A stretch of 64,000 nucleotides of DNA from JACMOY01 sp038322575 (GTDB lineage Bacteria > Actinomycetota > Actinomycetes > Actinomycetales > Angustibacteraceae): positions 1-64,000 of the forward strand of contig JBBQGB010000002.1 of the NCBI GenBank assembly GCA_038322575.1, given 5' to 3'. Within the stretch, counting starts at the first letter, position 1. Each line of letters opens with the position of its first letter. A program made the position numbers and the translations under genes. The notes beneath the pieces were generated by a model. That model worked only from the letters and a program-made list of their open reading frames with translations. It was not told the DNA's origin and ran no database searches. Shown piece after piece: positions 36,413 to 44,925 of the stretch.

Positions 36413-37902
36413 GGCTGCTCGTAGAGCGGGACCGTACCTCGGTCCTGGACCTGGACGTGGCTGAAGGTCAGCGTGCCGGCATAGAAGCTCCACCGAGCCC
36501 GCTCGGGTGGCAGCGTTACCCCGTCCGGGCCCGGAAGGTAGCTCATGCTGAGTCGATCCCCTACGACGGTGTACCGACCCGACTGCGGCCCCTGGTCGGG
36601 GTAGTCGGGCTCCTGGGTCTCGACGAAGGTGCCGTCCGGGCCGAACACCCAGGTGTAGACGACGTCCTCGGCGAAGTCGGGCCCGTTCAGGCCACCCGCG
36701 GCGAACTGCTCGGCCGTCACGGTCTCTTGGTACGTGCCCGGGGGAATGGACGGCCCGGCCGGCGGCGCCGGTGACGGGCTGGGATGTGGCTGAGCCGACA
36801 GATGCATCTCGCGGGCCTGTGCGGCGGACGTCGCCAGCCTGCAGCCCGGGGGCAGGACCGAGGCCATGTCGCCGGATCCTGCCTGCAGCGCAACGGCTCT
36901 GACCCGACCGACGATGGCGCCGGCGGGTGCAGCCTCGTGCCTCGCCGCCGCCGAGCGCCACGCGGCCAGGGACGAGGGCAAAGGCGCGACCACGACCAAC
37001 CCGTTGCCGCACAGCACAGACAGCTCGGCAGCCTCGTCGGCCGCGAGGCGACTCGCCTGCCAGGCGACGGTCTCGGCAGCCGCGCTCGAGATCGCTTCGC
37101 GGTCACCGACCGACAGCTTCTGCCACGCCCTGGACGACGCTGCGAGGACTTCGAACTTGGGGATCAGCGCGAACGACGAGAGGTACGGCGCGCTCAGGTT
37201 GTAGCCGTTCTGGCTCAGGTACACCGGCGCCGTCTCCGCTCCATCGAGGGCTCCGTCGTGCAGAGCCGCGCGCACGTCGGCGGCCGTCATCCCCTGCACC
37301 GGGTCGGCGCCGAGGGCGGCCACCAGGGCCATCGTCCGGGCGCTGTCGCTGACGCGGATCCGCAGCCCGGACAGATCCGACTGGTGGACGACGGGCTCGC
37401 GGGTCAGCAGCCGCCGAGGTTCGCCCGGTATCAGCCCAAGACCGACCGCGCCGTAGGCGGCCATGTCCTCCAGCAGCTTCCGCGCGATGTCGCTGCGGGC
37501 GAGCGTGGTGGTGGCGATCGTGGACGTGGCGGCGAACGGCGCTTGCAGTGCGACGAAGCCGGGGTCGCCGGCGGCCGCCCAGTCACGCGAGGGGATGAGT
37601 GCGAGGTCCACCGCCCCGGCCTGCAGATCGGGTGCCAGCAACGCCGGGCCCCCGCGCGTCTCCGAGTAGTACGTCGTGCGGTCGACAGCCACGGCCATCC
37701 GGCCGGCCGTGGTCCGGTCCAACGCATCGATGAAGTGGGCGAGCGACGGCTCGCCCGGGTCGGCCGCCCCCAGCCGCAGCGCCACGATGGCACCACGTCC
37801 GCCCAGCTTGTCCACGACCGGGGCGCCGCAGCCGAAACAGACGGCCGCCCCCAGGAGCATGACGACGACAACCCGCCCGGTCACCGTGGCGCGACGGCTC
37901 AT
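36394..37902 (-). CDS. DctP-like solute-binding lipoprotein with extra C-terminal domain
   Basis: This 502-residue protein begins with a lipoprotein signal (VVVVMLLGAAVCFGCG). Residues 40-340 or so are a TRAP-transporter DctP-type binding domain (VALRLGAADPGE, QAGAVDLALIPS, LSGLRIRVSDS, LDGAETAPVYLSQNGY). The last 115 residues form a separate beta-rich, lipocalin-like module (GTYQETVTAEQF, SGRYTVVGDRLSM, RARWSFYAGTLTF, ending PWHKV). There are no TRAP permease genes nearby. The kinase gene overlaps its 3' end, so it probably serves as the ligand-binding sensor of the two-component system. The ligand is unknown. The ATG at 37902 faces the second kinase across 107 bases. Confidence 0.8.
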   Translation of the reverse strand: MSRRATVTGRVVVVMLLGAAVCFGCGAPVVDKLGGRGAIVALRLGAADPGEPSLAHFIDALDRTTAGRMAVAVDRTTYYSETRGGPALLAPDLQAGAVDLALIPSRDWAAAGDPGFVALQAPFAATSTIATTTLARSDIARKLLEDMAAYGAVGLGLIPGEPRRLLTREPVVHQSDLSGLRIRVSDSARTMALVAALGADPVQGMTAADVRAALHDGALDGAETAPVYLSQNGYNLSAPYLSSFALIPKFEVLAASSRAWQKLSVGDREAISSAAAETVAWQASRLAADEAAELSVLCGNGLVVVAPLPSSLAAWRSAAARHEAAPAGAIVGRVRAVALQAGSGDMASVLPPGCRLATSAAQAREMHLSAQPHPSPSPAPPAGPSIPPGTYQETVTAEQFAAGGLNGPDFAEDVVYTWVFGPDGTFVETQEPDYPDQGPQSGRYTVVGDRLSMSYLPGPDGVTLPPERARWSFYAGTLTFSHVQVQDRGTVPLYEQPWHKVR

Positions 37903-38009
37903 GGCGACAGTGTCGTCCTCGACGCGGCCGATGGCATCGGTGCGTGCACGCAGTCGGTGGTGACCAGTCGCACGAAGACACGGGGTCCTCGCCGCTGTCA
38001 CCATGACCC

Positions 38010-39608
38010 ATGGCCTCCGAGTGGCTGCGGCTCGTCGTCGCCATGGTGTGTGCGGTGGCGGCGCTGGCTGTGCTGCGTCGTGGGTTGGCACCCGCCCCGG
38101 CGCGGCTGCTGCTCGCCTGTGCCGTCCTGCTCGCCGCCTCAGGTGCACCGGACACGGCGTCGGCCGCCCCTTTCGTCATCTCGATGGTCACCACGGCGGC
38201 GGCGCCGTTGTGCGCAGCCGTGGCCGCTCTGTGGTGGCCGGTGCGCCCGCCGACCCCACGGCTCCTGGTCCTGGGGGGTGTCGCGCTGGCGGGCGGCCTG
38301 TCGGCTGGGCTGCTGCGCGCCGTCGCCTTCGACCCCGCGGCGCAGGGCTGCTTCCGGTGCCCGCACAACCCCCTCGCCGTCGTCACGGCAAGCAGGGACG
38401 TCGCGTTCCTCGACCACGCCGCCTCGTCCCTGGTCGCGGTGGCCAGCCTGGTGGTGGCCACCGCCACCGTCGTTCGCTGGTGGCGGTCGGCGCGGCTGGC
38501 CCGCAGGACGGCCTGGCTGATCATGGCGGGCGGAGCGTCGGTCGCCACGCTCGGCGCGGCGCAGTCCATCACCGTACTGACCCAGCCGCCGGGCCTGTTC
38601 GATGCGTGGGAAGGTCGGATCGACACGGCTCAGCTGCTGCTGCTCCTGGTCCTGGCCGGCGGCGTGTGGTGGCGACTGTCGATGCCACGCCGCACCGGCC
38701 ACCGCGTCGCGATGCGAGTGCTGGCCGCGACGCCGGACCCGGCGCGTCTGGTCGCCTCTCTCGCCCTCGAGATCGCCGACCCGGACCTGGTCGTCACCTA
38801 TCGCCGGTTGGACGGCTCCCGGATCGACATCGACGGGCGACCGGCTGCCGCACCCGACGACCGCTCGGTGCTGCGCCTGACCCGTGACGGTGCCCCGTAC
38901 GCCGAGCTCTGGTGCGCCACCCGCCTCGCTGCCGAGGCGGACGTCGTCCGTGCAGTGGCGAACTCCTCGGGGCTCGCCCTGGAGTACGTGGCCGGCCAGG
39001 CCCGCCTGCGGGCCGAGACCCTCGAGGCCACCCAGGCCCGCCGCCGGGTGGTCACGACCGCGGACGCCGAGCGTGGGCGGCTGGAGCGAGACCTGCACGA
39101 CGGAGCGCAGCAGGGACTGATCGCCCTGAGTGTCCAGCTGGCGGCTCTGGCGTCTGACGTCGAGGTCGCCGAGGCGCAGCGCGAGATCGGCCTGGCGTTG
39201 CGCGACCTGCGCACCGTGGCGCACGGGCTGTTCCCCGTCAGTCTCAGCGAGGCCGGGCTGGTGCCCGCGCTGCGCGAGCTCGGTGACCACACCCACGTGC
39301 CGCTCGTCGTCGAGGGCGCTCTCCTCGGCCCGGTGGGCCTACCGAGGGACCTGGCTCTGTACACCGTCGTCCTGGACGTCGTCACCGTCACGCCCCAGGC
39401 TCCCGGTGCGGTGGTGCGGGTGGTGCTCGACGAAGGCGCAGACCGGATGGCTCGAGCCCGGGTCTTCGCGACGCCGTTCGACCTGACCCGGGCCGAGCGC
39501 CTGCTCGTCCGCGCGGAGGACCGGGTGACCGCCCTCGGTGGCTCGCTGACCGTCGGCGCCACCGGGGCGACGCTCGTGGTGGAGGGACGGATCCCGTGCG
39601 CGTCGTGA
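38010..39608 (+). CDS. membrane kinase with acceptor His but degenerate ATPase (phospho-acceptor half of a split kinase)
   Basis: This 532-residue protein has about seven membrane segments up to residue 230, with an extracytoplasmic CFRCPHN motif, then a GAF-like region. An intact HisKA_3 helix follows: ERGRLERDLHDGAQQ, with His363 at 39096-39098. Where the ATPase domain should be, the N-box Asn is missing (VVLDVVTVTPQAP). The DDGxGG and GxGL boxes are absent too, leaving only the backbone helices and a final ALGGSLTV strand. It should accept phosphate but not bind ATP. The gene diverges from the DctP/ATPase-kinase pair and overlaps the response regulator by 13 bases. Confidence 0.8.
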   Translation: MASEWLRLVVAMVCAVAALAVLRRGLAPAPARLLLACAVLLAASGAPDTASAAPFVISMVTTAAAPLCAAVAALWWPVRPPTPRLLVLGGVALAGGLSAGLLRAVAFDPAAQGCFRCPHNPLAVVTASRDVAFLDHAASSLVAVASLVVATATVVRWWRSARLARRTAWLIMAGGASVATLGAAQSITVLTQPPGLFDAWEGRIDTAQLLLLLVLAGGVWWRLSMPRRTGHRVAMRVLAATPDPARLVASLALEIADPDLVVTYRRLDGSRIDIDGRPAAAPDDRSVLRLTRDGAPYAELWCATRLAAEADVVRAVANSSGLALEYVAGQARLRAETLEATQARRRVVTTADAERGRLERDLHDGAQQGLIALSVQLAALASDVEVAEAQREIGLALRDLRTVAHGLFPVSLSEAGLVPALRELGDHTHVPLVVEGALLGPVGLPRDLALYTVVLDVVTVTPQAPGAVVRVVLDEGADRMARARVFATPFDLTRAERLLVRAEDRVTALGGSLTVGATGATLVVEGRIPCAS

Positions 39609-40240
39609 TCGCCGAGGACATGGCGCTGCTGCGGGCCGGACTGGCTCAGCTGCTCACGACAGCGGGCATCGAGGTCGTCGGGGCGGCAGCCGACGCCGAG
39701 GCGCTGCTGTCACTCGTGGCGGCCCACCGACCCGACGTCGCCCTGGTCGACATCAAGCTCCCACCGACCCACACCGATGAGGGCCTGCGCGCGGCGGTCA
39801 CGATCCGCCAGGAACACCCGTCGACCGCGGCGCTGCTGCTGTCGAGCTACCTGGACGTGCGCTACGCCTCTACCCTGCTCGAGACCGGGGCCGGCGCGTG
39901 CGGCTACCTGCTCAAGGAGCGGGTGGCGCATCCGGACGTGCTCGAGGACGCGCTACGTCGGGTCGGTGCGGGCCAGTGCGTTCTCGACCCGGCCGTGGTC
40001 ACCCAGCTGCTGGCCCGCAACCGCGTCAGGGGGCCTCTCGACGACCTGACCCCCCGCGAACGGGAGATCCTCGACCTGATGGCGCAGGGCCACTCCAACA
40101 CGCGGATCGGCGCACTCCTGCACCTGAGCCAACGCACCGTCGAGTCGCACGTGCGAAACCTGTTCGTGCACCTCGGACTCGAGGACTCGCCCGACAGCAG
40201 CCGCCGCGTCCTGGCCGTCCTCACCTACATCAAGGGCTGA
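39596..40240 (+). CDS. NarL/LuxR-family response regulator of the split kinase system
   Basis: This 214-residue regulator starts at a GTG inside the kinase 3' end. The receiver has the acidic pair in IAEDMALLRAGL, phospho-acceptor Asp in LVDIKLP (about residue 47), a Ser in LLLSSYLD and a Lys in YLLKER. All are intact. The LuxR-type output domain reads LTPREREILDLMAQGHSNTRIG with recognition helix QRTVESHVRNLFVHLGL. It is the expected phosphate sink of the neighbouring acceptor kinase. A GC hairpin lies just after its stop. Confidence 0.9.
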   Translation: MRVVIAEDMALLRAGLAQLLTTAGIEVVGAAADAEALLSLVAAHRPDVALVDIKLPPTHTDEGLRAAVTIRQEHPSTAALLLSSYLDVRYASTLLETGAGACGYLLKERVAHPDVLEDALRRVGAGQCVLDPAVVTQLLARNRVRGPLDDLTPREREILDLMAQGHSNTRIGALLHLSQRTVESHVRNLFVHLGLEDSPDSSRRVLAVLTYIKG

Positions 40241-40246
40241 GCGGCC

Positions 40247-40268
40247 CCCTGCGTGTGCGCACGCAGGG
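40247..40268 (+). terminator. hairpin after the response regulator gene
   Basis: Perfect 9-base arms CCCTGCGTG and CACGCAGGG enclose a four-base loop, starting six bases after the stop codon. No T-tract follows. It separates the two-component genes from the propeller-protein gene. Confidence 0.6.
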
Positions 40269-40322
40269 ACGACCGGTGATCGCACGCATGCCCCGGGCCG
40301 CCACGGTTCCTAGCGTCGAAGG

Positions 40323-42662
40323 ATGATGCGACGACTCGCCCTGCTGATCCTCATCGTGCTCGTCGCCGGGACATGGAACCCGGCGGCCCCGGCCACGGCA
40401 GGCTCCTCCCCGGTCAGGGAACGACCGGTCGACGCCACCTTCGGCACCGCGCTCCAGGGGTCCGCGCCCACCGGGCACGGGCCGGCCGCGACGGCCTACG
40501 ACGCCGGTACCGACACCATCTACGTCGCGAACGGCTTCGGCCCGAACAAGATCCCCAACCCGGGTGGCAACACCGTCTCGGTCATCGACGGTCGGCGCTG
40601 CGACGCCCGGTCGGTCGCCGGGTGTCGCGGGCCCTGGCCCACGGTCACGGTCGGCAACGAGCCCAGCGCCATCGCGGTCGACCCCGACCACCACACCATG
40701 TACGTCGGGAACAACACCGACCGGACCGTCTCCGTGGTCGACCTGCGCCACTGCAGAGGTTCGGACACGTCGCTCTGCCGAACCCGTGCGACGGTGCCGG
40801 TGGCGGCAGGCACCGTTGGCATGCACCTCGATGCCGTCCAGCACACGGTGTACGTCGCCGGTTACGACTCCGACACCGTCTCGTTGATCGACACGACGAC
40901 GTGCAACGGCATGACGCCGAACCGCTGTCCGACCACGCAGGTCCCGGGTTTCGCGACGTCCGACGGGCCCGGCGACGTGGACGTCAACCAGCAGACCCAC
41001 ACGGCCTACGTCGCCACCCTGCTCGGCTTCGACGCCTTCGACACCCGTACCTGCAACGCAGACACCCAGGAAGGCTGCGTCGACCTCGGCCACTTCACGA
41101 TCTGCGACGGGTGCTACGGCCCGTTCGGTGCCCGGGTCGACGAGTCGACGAACACGATCTACGAGGGCGACGGCGACCAGCGGGTCGTCGCGGTCGACGG
41201 CCGGTCGTGCAACGCGGCCTCTCTCGCCGGCTGCGCAACGGCCCCCTACGGCACAGTGGACCTGCACGGTCCTCGGTACGCGCACGTGCTCGGTCTCGTG
41301 GTGGACGCGGCCCGGCACAGCGTGTACGTCCTCTCCCACAAGGACGACCACGTCGTCGTCATCGACACCACGACGTGCAACGGCTCGCACCGCGACGGCT
41401 GCGCCTTGCTCGTCCCGGACGCCGTGCACACCGGCACCAACCCGCAGGGCATCGCCCTGGACGCGGGCACGCACACCCTGTACGTCGCGAACCTGAACGC
41501 CGACGACCTGTCCGTGATCGACGCGGCCCGATGCAGCGCACCGGACCGGTCGGGTTGCCGCCGGCTGCCCGACCGCGTCCGGCTCGACACGCCCACCGCG
41601 GTCGCGGTCTCCGAGAGCGCGCACACGGCCTACGTCGTGACGGGAGACCGGATCACGATGGTCGACCTGCGCACGTGCAACAGCGCCCGTGTTCTCGGCT
41701 GCGCCGGGCCGCACACGAGCCTGACCGTCGGTGCGGAGCCGATAGCGGTTGCCGTGGACGAGCCCCGCCACACGGCCTACGTGGCGAGCAGCGCTGGCAC
41801 CGTGTCGGTCCTCGACACCCGTCGATGTGCTGCGACCACGGGCGGGTGCACCGTGACCGGCGCCCTCGTGCTGCCACCGGGCAGACCCGGCGACATCGTC
41901 ACCAACACGACCACCGGGACCGTCTACGTCGCCGTCAGCGAGGCCGGTGGGACCGACGTCGTCGTGGCGTTCGACGCATCGACCTGCGACGCCACCACCA
42001 CGACCGGATGCCGTCAGTCCGGGGGGGTCCTGCCCATCGGCCCCGCGAGCGACTGCGGGAACCCGCAGGCCACATCGCGGCTCGTCCTGGCCCTCGACCG
42101 GCCGACGGACACCGTGTTCGCAGCGCAGAACCCCTGCGACGAGTCCGTGGTGGTTGACAGCCTGCGCGTCTTCGACGGCCGGCACTGTCACGGCGGTGAC
42201 CTGTCCGGCTGCCACGCGGCCGTCGCGACGGTGCGCGCCGGGCCAGACCCCTTCGGGCTGGCGGTGGACGAGGCGACCCGAACCCTGTACTCCGCGCTGC
42301 TGGGGGACGGCGAGCGAAACGGTGCCGTCTCGGTCATCGACGTACGCGCGTGCAACGGCACGGTGACCTCCGGATGCAACCAGGTCGCCCGGCTCGCACC
42401 GTCGGGTTTCGGGTCTGCGGGCGTCGCTGTCGACATCGACCACCACGACGTGTACGTCACCAACGAGGAGGACGCCAGCGTGTCAGTCATCGACGGAACC
42501 ACGTGCCGCAGCGGTCACACCACTCGATGCGCGCGGACGCCGACGTACCTACCGACAGACGACTACCCGGGGGTCTGGATCGCTCTAGCACCCTCGGTAA
42601 GTACGGCGTACGTCACCAGCCCGTCGATGGGGACCTTGTCGGTCCTGCCGATGCGCCGCTGA
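40323..42662 (+). CDS. large exported beta-propeller protein with Cys-paired repeats
   Basis: This 779-residue protein has a signal peptide (ALLILIVLVAGT...APATAG). It carries about 13-14 YVTN/NHL-type repeats of roughly 50 residues. A typical unit reads VSVIDxxxCNxxxxxGC, a strand, then GxxPxxIAVDxxTHTxYVAN. Nearly every repeat has a Cys pair spaced about seven to nine residues, so one disulfide per blade loop is likely. With this many repeats it would form two propellers. It lies 82 bases after the response regulator, past a hairpin. It may be a cell-surface or secreted target of that system, but this is inference. Start: the ATG at 40323, with a second ATG immediately after. GAAGG touches the first, so a leaderless mRNA or the second ATG is possible. 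Confidence 0.75.
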   Translation: MMRRLALLILIVLVAGTWNPAAPATAGSSPVRERPVDATFGTALQGSAPTGHGPAATAYDAGTDTIYVANGFGPNKIPNPGGNTVSVIDGRRCDARSVAGCRGPWPTVTVGNEPSAIAVDPDHHTMYVGNNTDRTVSVVDLRHCRGSDTSLCRTRATVPVAAGTVGMHLDAVQHTVYVAGYDSDTVSLIDTTTCNGMTPNRCPTTQVPGFATSDGPGDVDVNQQTHTAYVATLLGFDAFDTRTCNADTQEGCVDLGHFTICDGCYGPFGARVDESTNTIYEGDGDQRVVAVDGRSCNAASLAGCATAPYGTVDLHGPRYAHVLGLVVDAARHSVYVLSHKDDHVVVIDTTTCNGSHRDGCALLVPDAVHTGTNPQGIALDAGTHTLYVANLNADDLSVIDAARCSAPDRSGCRRLPDRVRLDTPTAVAVSESAHTAYVVTGDRITMVDLRTCNSARVLGCAGPHTSLTVGAEPIAVAVDEPRHTAYVASSAGTVSVLDTRRCAATTGGCTVTGALVLPPGRPGDIVTNTTTGTVYVAVSEAGGTDVVVAFDASTCDATTTTGCRQSGGVLPIGPASDCGNPQATSRLVLALDRPTDTVFAAQNPCDESVVVDSLRVFDGRHCHGGDLSGCHAAVATVRAGPDPFGLAVDEATRTLYSALLGDGERNGAVSVIDVRACNGTVTSGCNQVARLAPSGFGSAGVAVDIDHHDVYVTNEEDASVSVIDGTTCRSGHTTRCARTPTYLPTDDYPGVWIALAPSVSTAYVTSPSMGTLSVLPMRR

Positions 42663-42690
42663 GATGCTCCTATGCCTCGTCAAGCGATGA

Positions 42691-42966
42691 GGGCGGGAGG
42701 TCGAGGACGGTGCCCGCCTGATGACGATGACCGCGGACGGCACCGACGTCCGGGCGCTGGTTGCGGATGTCGATGCGTTCGACCCCGAGTGGTCGCCAGA
42801 GGCCGCGACCATCGCGTTCACGAAGGGTGGCGACGCCGCGTTCCAGCCCAGCTACTCCCCCACCGGACGCCGCATCGTGTTCTGCGAGAAGGGGGTCGAC
42901 GGGTGCGGCCTGTTCCTCTTCGACCCGACTGGCCGGCAGATGGTGACGTCGGTGCGTGCCACCATC
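42691..42966 (+). pseudogene. remnant of a TolB/PD40 propeller gene
   Basis: An open segment reads RLMTMTADGTDVRALV, DPEWSPEAATIAFTKG, PSYSPTGRRIVFCEKG and LFLFDPTGRQMV, which are two clear PD40 repeats. An in-frame stop lies immediately upstream (42688-42690). After 42966 the frame loses similarity before a stop at 43045-43047. There is no signal peptide and no ribosome binding site. It resembles the intact PD40 gene at 27986 and is probably a deletion remnant. Confidence 0.6.
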
Positions 42967-43022
42967 CCTGGGTGCCGCCGTGCGGCTGGCCGTCCCGATT
43001 CGGGCCCGACGCCCGGACGACG

Positions 43023-43496
43023 TCAGTCGTCCAGGGATCGAAGGTAACCGGCGAGCCTGGCCTCGTCCTGGCCCAGCTCCTTGACGTCGAACCCGAGTTC
43101 CACGCTGGCCTCCTTCGACGTGAGGTCGAAGCGCTGGGTGTCGGACGTGACCTCGACGAGGTCGAGATTCGTGATCGTCGCGAGGAGCAGCGTCGCCTGC
43201 GTGGTGAAGTCGATGGTGTCGAACGGCTTCTGCAGCGCGCTGTAGGCCACCGTCACGGAGTACGGAGCATCGGCGGTGTGCAGGGCGAGCGTGTGCGTGC
43301 CGATGGAACCGAAGCCGGCGTCGGCGGCCAGCGCGACGACCTTGGAGTTCTCACCCACGTGAGAAGTCCGGTCCTGCCACAAGCGGTGGGCCCGTCCTGC
43401 CGCATCCGTCGGATCCGTGACCGGCTCGCGGCCCGCGGTGCAGGCGGTGAGAGCCACGGCCGCCAGCAGCACCGCGCACATCGGTCGTCCAAGCAC
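43023..43496 (-). CDS. DUF4825-like lipoprotein
   Basis: This 157-residue lipoprotein has signal CAVLLAAVALTACTAG (lipobox LTAC). The mature part has LWQDRTSHVGENSKVVALAAD and LHTADAPYSVTVAYS, matching the DUF4825 pattern in which a short Trp-Arg-Thr ... GxNSKV segment precedes a small alpha/beta domain. The GTG at 43496 follows GAGGGGG. A longer upstream open frame has no protein-like content. It diverges from the kinase-like gene at 43633. The function is unknown. Confidence 0.72.
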   Translation of the reverse strand: MLGRPMCAVLLAAVALTACTAGREPVTDPTDAAGRAHRLWQDRTSHVGENSKVVALAADAGFGSIGTHTLALHTADAPYSVTVAYSALQKPFDTIDFTTQATLLLATITNLDLVEVTSDTQRFDLTSKEASVELGFDVKELGQDEARLAGYLRSLDD

Positions 43497-43632
43497 AGCA
43501 TCCCCCTCGGTCCCTGTCTGAAGCGCAGCACACCGCCGTAGCCCCATCGTCGGCCTCGCCTGCTGGCCCTCACCGACGGTGCTCTCGGCTGTTCTGACCC
43601 CCCAGTTCGCGTGGACGGTTACCGTACGCGCG

Positions 43633-44499
43633 ATGTCCGAGTTGTTGACCACCAGCATCGTCTCAGAGTGGCCCGGCGATCTCGTTCGCCGGTGCGGGAC
43701 GGTGCTCGCCGAGTACGGCGCCCTGACCCAGGACTCGGGGAACGTGTCCTGGTTGGTGGACGTCGGGCCGGGCCGGCTGTTCGTCAAGACAGCCGGCGTG
43801 CCCGGTCCAGCCAGCCCTGGTTCTCCTGTTCCGTACTTCGACCACGGCGGCCGGGTCGAGCTTCTGCGCAACGCGGCGGACCTGGCGGCGTCGTGCACGC
43901 ATCCGGCGTTGGCCCGCCTGTTCAACGTCATCGAGACTCCTGCAGGTCCCGCACTGGTCTACGCGGCCGCGCCTGGGGAGCTGGTCCACGTCCCGCGGGC
44001 CGAGCGCGACGAGCCGACGTCGGCCTATCGACGTCTCGCGCATCTTCCAGCAGGGCAGCTGCTGGCTGTGTTCGACGCTCTCATCGACCTGCACGACGTC
44101 CTCGCCGCTGCTGGCTGGGTCGCCTGCGACCTCTACGACGGCTGCCTGATGGTGGACTTCGCGACGGCTGCCCTCACGGTCATCGACCTGGACACCTACC
44201 GTCGTGGCCCGAGCGTCAACGACATGGGCCGCATGTTCGGCGACTCGCGGTTCATGGCACCGGAGGAGTTCGAGCTGGGTGCTGTCATGGACCAGCGCAC
44301 CACCGTCTTCACCCTCGGCCGGCTCGCCTGGCACTTCGGGACCCGCTTGAGCGAGCAGGCGGAGACCTTCTGTGGCCCGAGTGCAGTCGCCCACGTCCTC
44401 ATCCGGGCCTGCCAACCGTCGCCGGCCGACCGGAATGCCAACGTCGGCGCCTTCGCGAGCGCTTGGCGTGCCGCGAGGCTTTGCGCCGGTGAGGGCTGA
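43633..44499 (+). CDS. protein kinase-like protein with atypical catalytic loop
   Basis: This 288-residue cytoplasmic protein has a small-lobe Lys in GRLFVKTAG. The catalytic-loop equivalent reads WVACDLYDGCLMVDF. The metal-binding motif is VIDLDTYRRGP, DLD in place of DFG, and an activation-segment-like FMAPEEF follows. The order is that of Ser/Thr kinases, but there is no HRD His-Arg, and the glycine-rich loop is not obvious. It could be an active atypical kinase or a pseudokinase. I chose the ATG at 43633 (MSELLTT). An upstream ATG at 43579 adds an unlikely leader. Confidence 0.65.
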   Translation: MSELLTTSIVSEWPGDLVRRCGTVLAEYGALTQDSGNVSWLVDVGPGRLFVKTAGVPGPASPGSPVPYFDHGGRVELLRNAADLAASCTHPALARLFNVIETPAGPALVYAAAPGELVHVPRAERDEPTSAYRRLAHLPAGQLLAVFDALIDLHDVLAAAGWVACDLYDGCLMVDFATAALTVIDLDTYRRGPSVNDMGRMFGDSRFMAPEEFELGAVMDQRTTVFTLGRLAWHFGTRLSEQAETFCGPSAVAHVLIRACQPSPADRNANVGAFASAWRAARLCAGEG

Positions 44500-44603
44500 C
44501 CCACTCCGCAGGACGGGGGGGTGCTCGACGTCGCACTGGACCGTCGAACGGAGGTTGTTCTGCATGATCTTCGCTACGGCAGCGCCAGGGACGCGCGGGT
44601 GGC

Positions 44604-44891
44604 CTAGGAGGGCTTGGTGGCCTGCCCGTCGAGCCACAGCTCGGTACTGGCATCGGCGTGGGCGCCCGCTGCGCCGACGTGCTTGGCGGAGAGGGCGGCG
44701 CCCTTGGTGATGACGTGCACCATGGCCATGCCGTGGCCCCGACCGAGACCGTAGGAGACGGCCAGCCACTCAAGGATCGGGCCGGCGTTGGTGGCGGACC
44801 CGAACCCCTGGGCTTCGGCCTCAGTGACGAGCTGGCGCGGTGTCTTGCCGGTCTTGGTCTCAACAGCATCGAGATAGGCCTGGAACGACAT
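44604..44891 (-). CDS. DUF4287 domain protein
   Basis: This 95-residue protein begins MSFQAYLDAVETKTGKTPRQLV and has GPILEWLAVSYGLGRGHGMAMVHVI, the complete DUF4287 signature. Members are small cytoplasmic proteins of unknown function, sometimes fused to DUF5655. It stands alone between the kinase-like gene and the SIS-domain gene, so it marks the outer edge of the accessory block. Confidence 0.85.
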   Translation of the reverse strand: MSFQAYLDAVETKTGKTPRQLVTEAEAQGFGSATNAGPILEWLAVSYGLGRGHGMAMVHVITKGAALSAKHVGAAGAHADASTELWLDGQATKPS

Positions 44892-44925
44892 GGTGGTCGT
44901 CTCCTCGTTTGATCGGGGGGCGGGT

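Noticed and set aside
36394..38148. Longer start for the DctP lipoprotein (at 38148)
   Set aside because: The extra 82 residues are Arg/His-rich, overlap the divergent kinase gene and would hide the lipoprotein signal.
42663..43022. Complete small gene at 42721
   Set aside because: It has no ribosome binding site or signal peptide and holds only two PD40 repeats right after a stop codon, so I call it a remnant.
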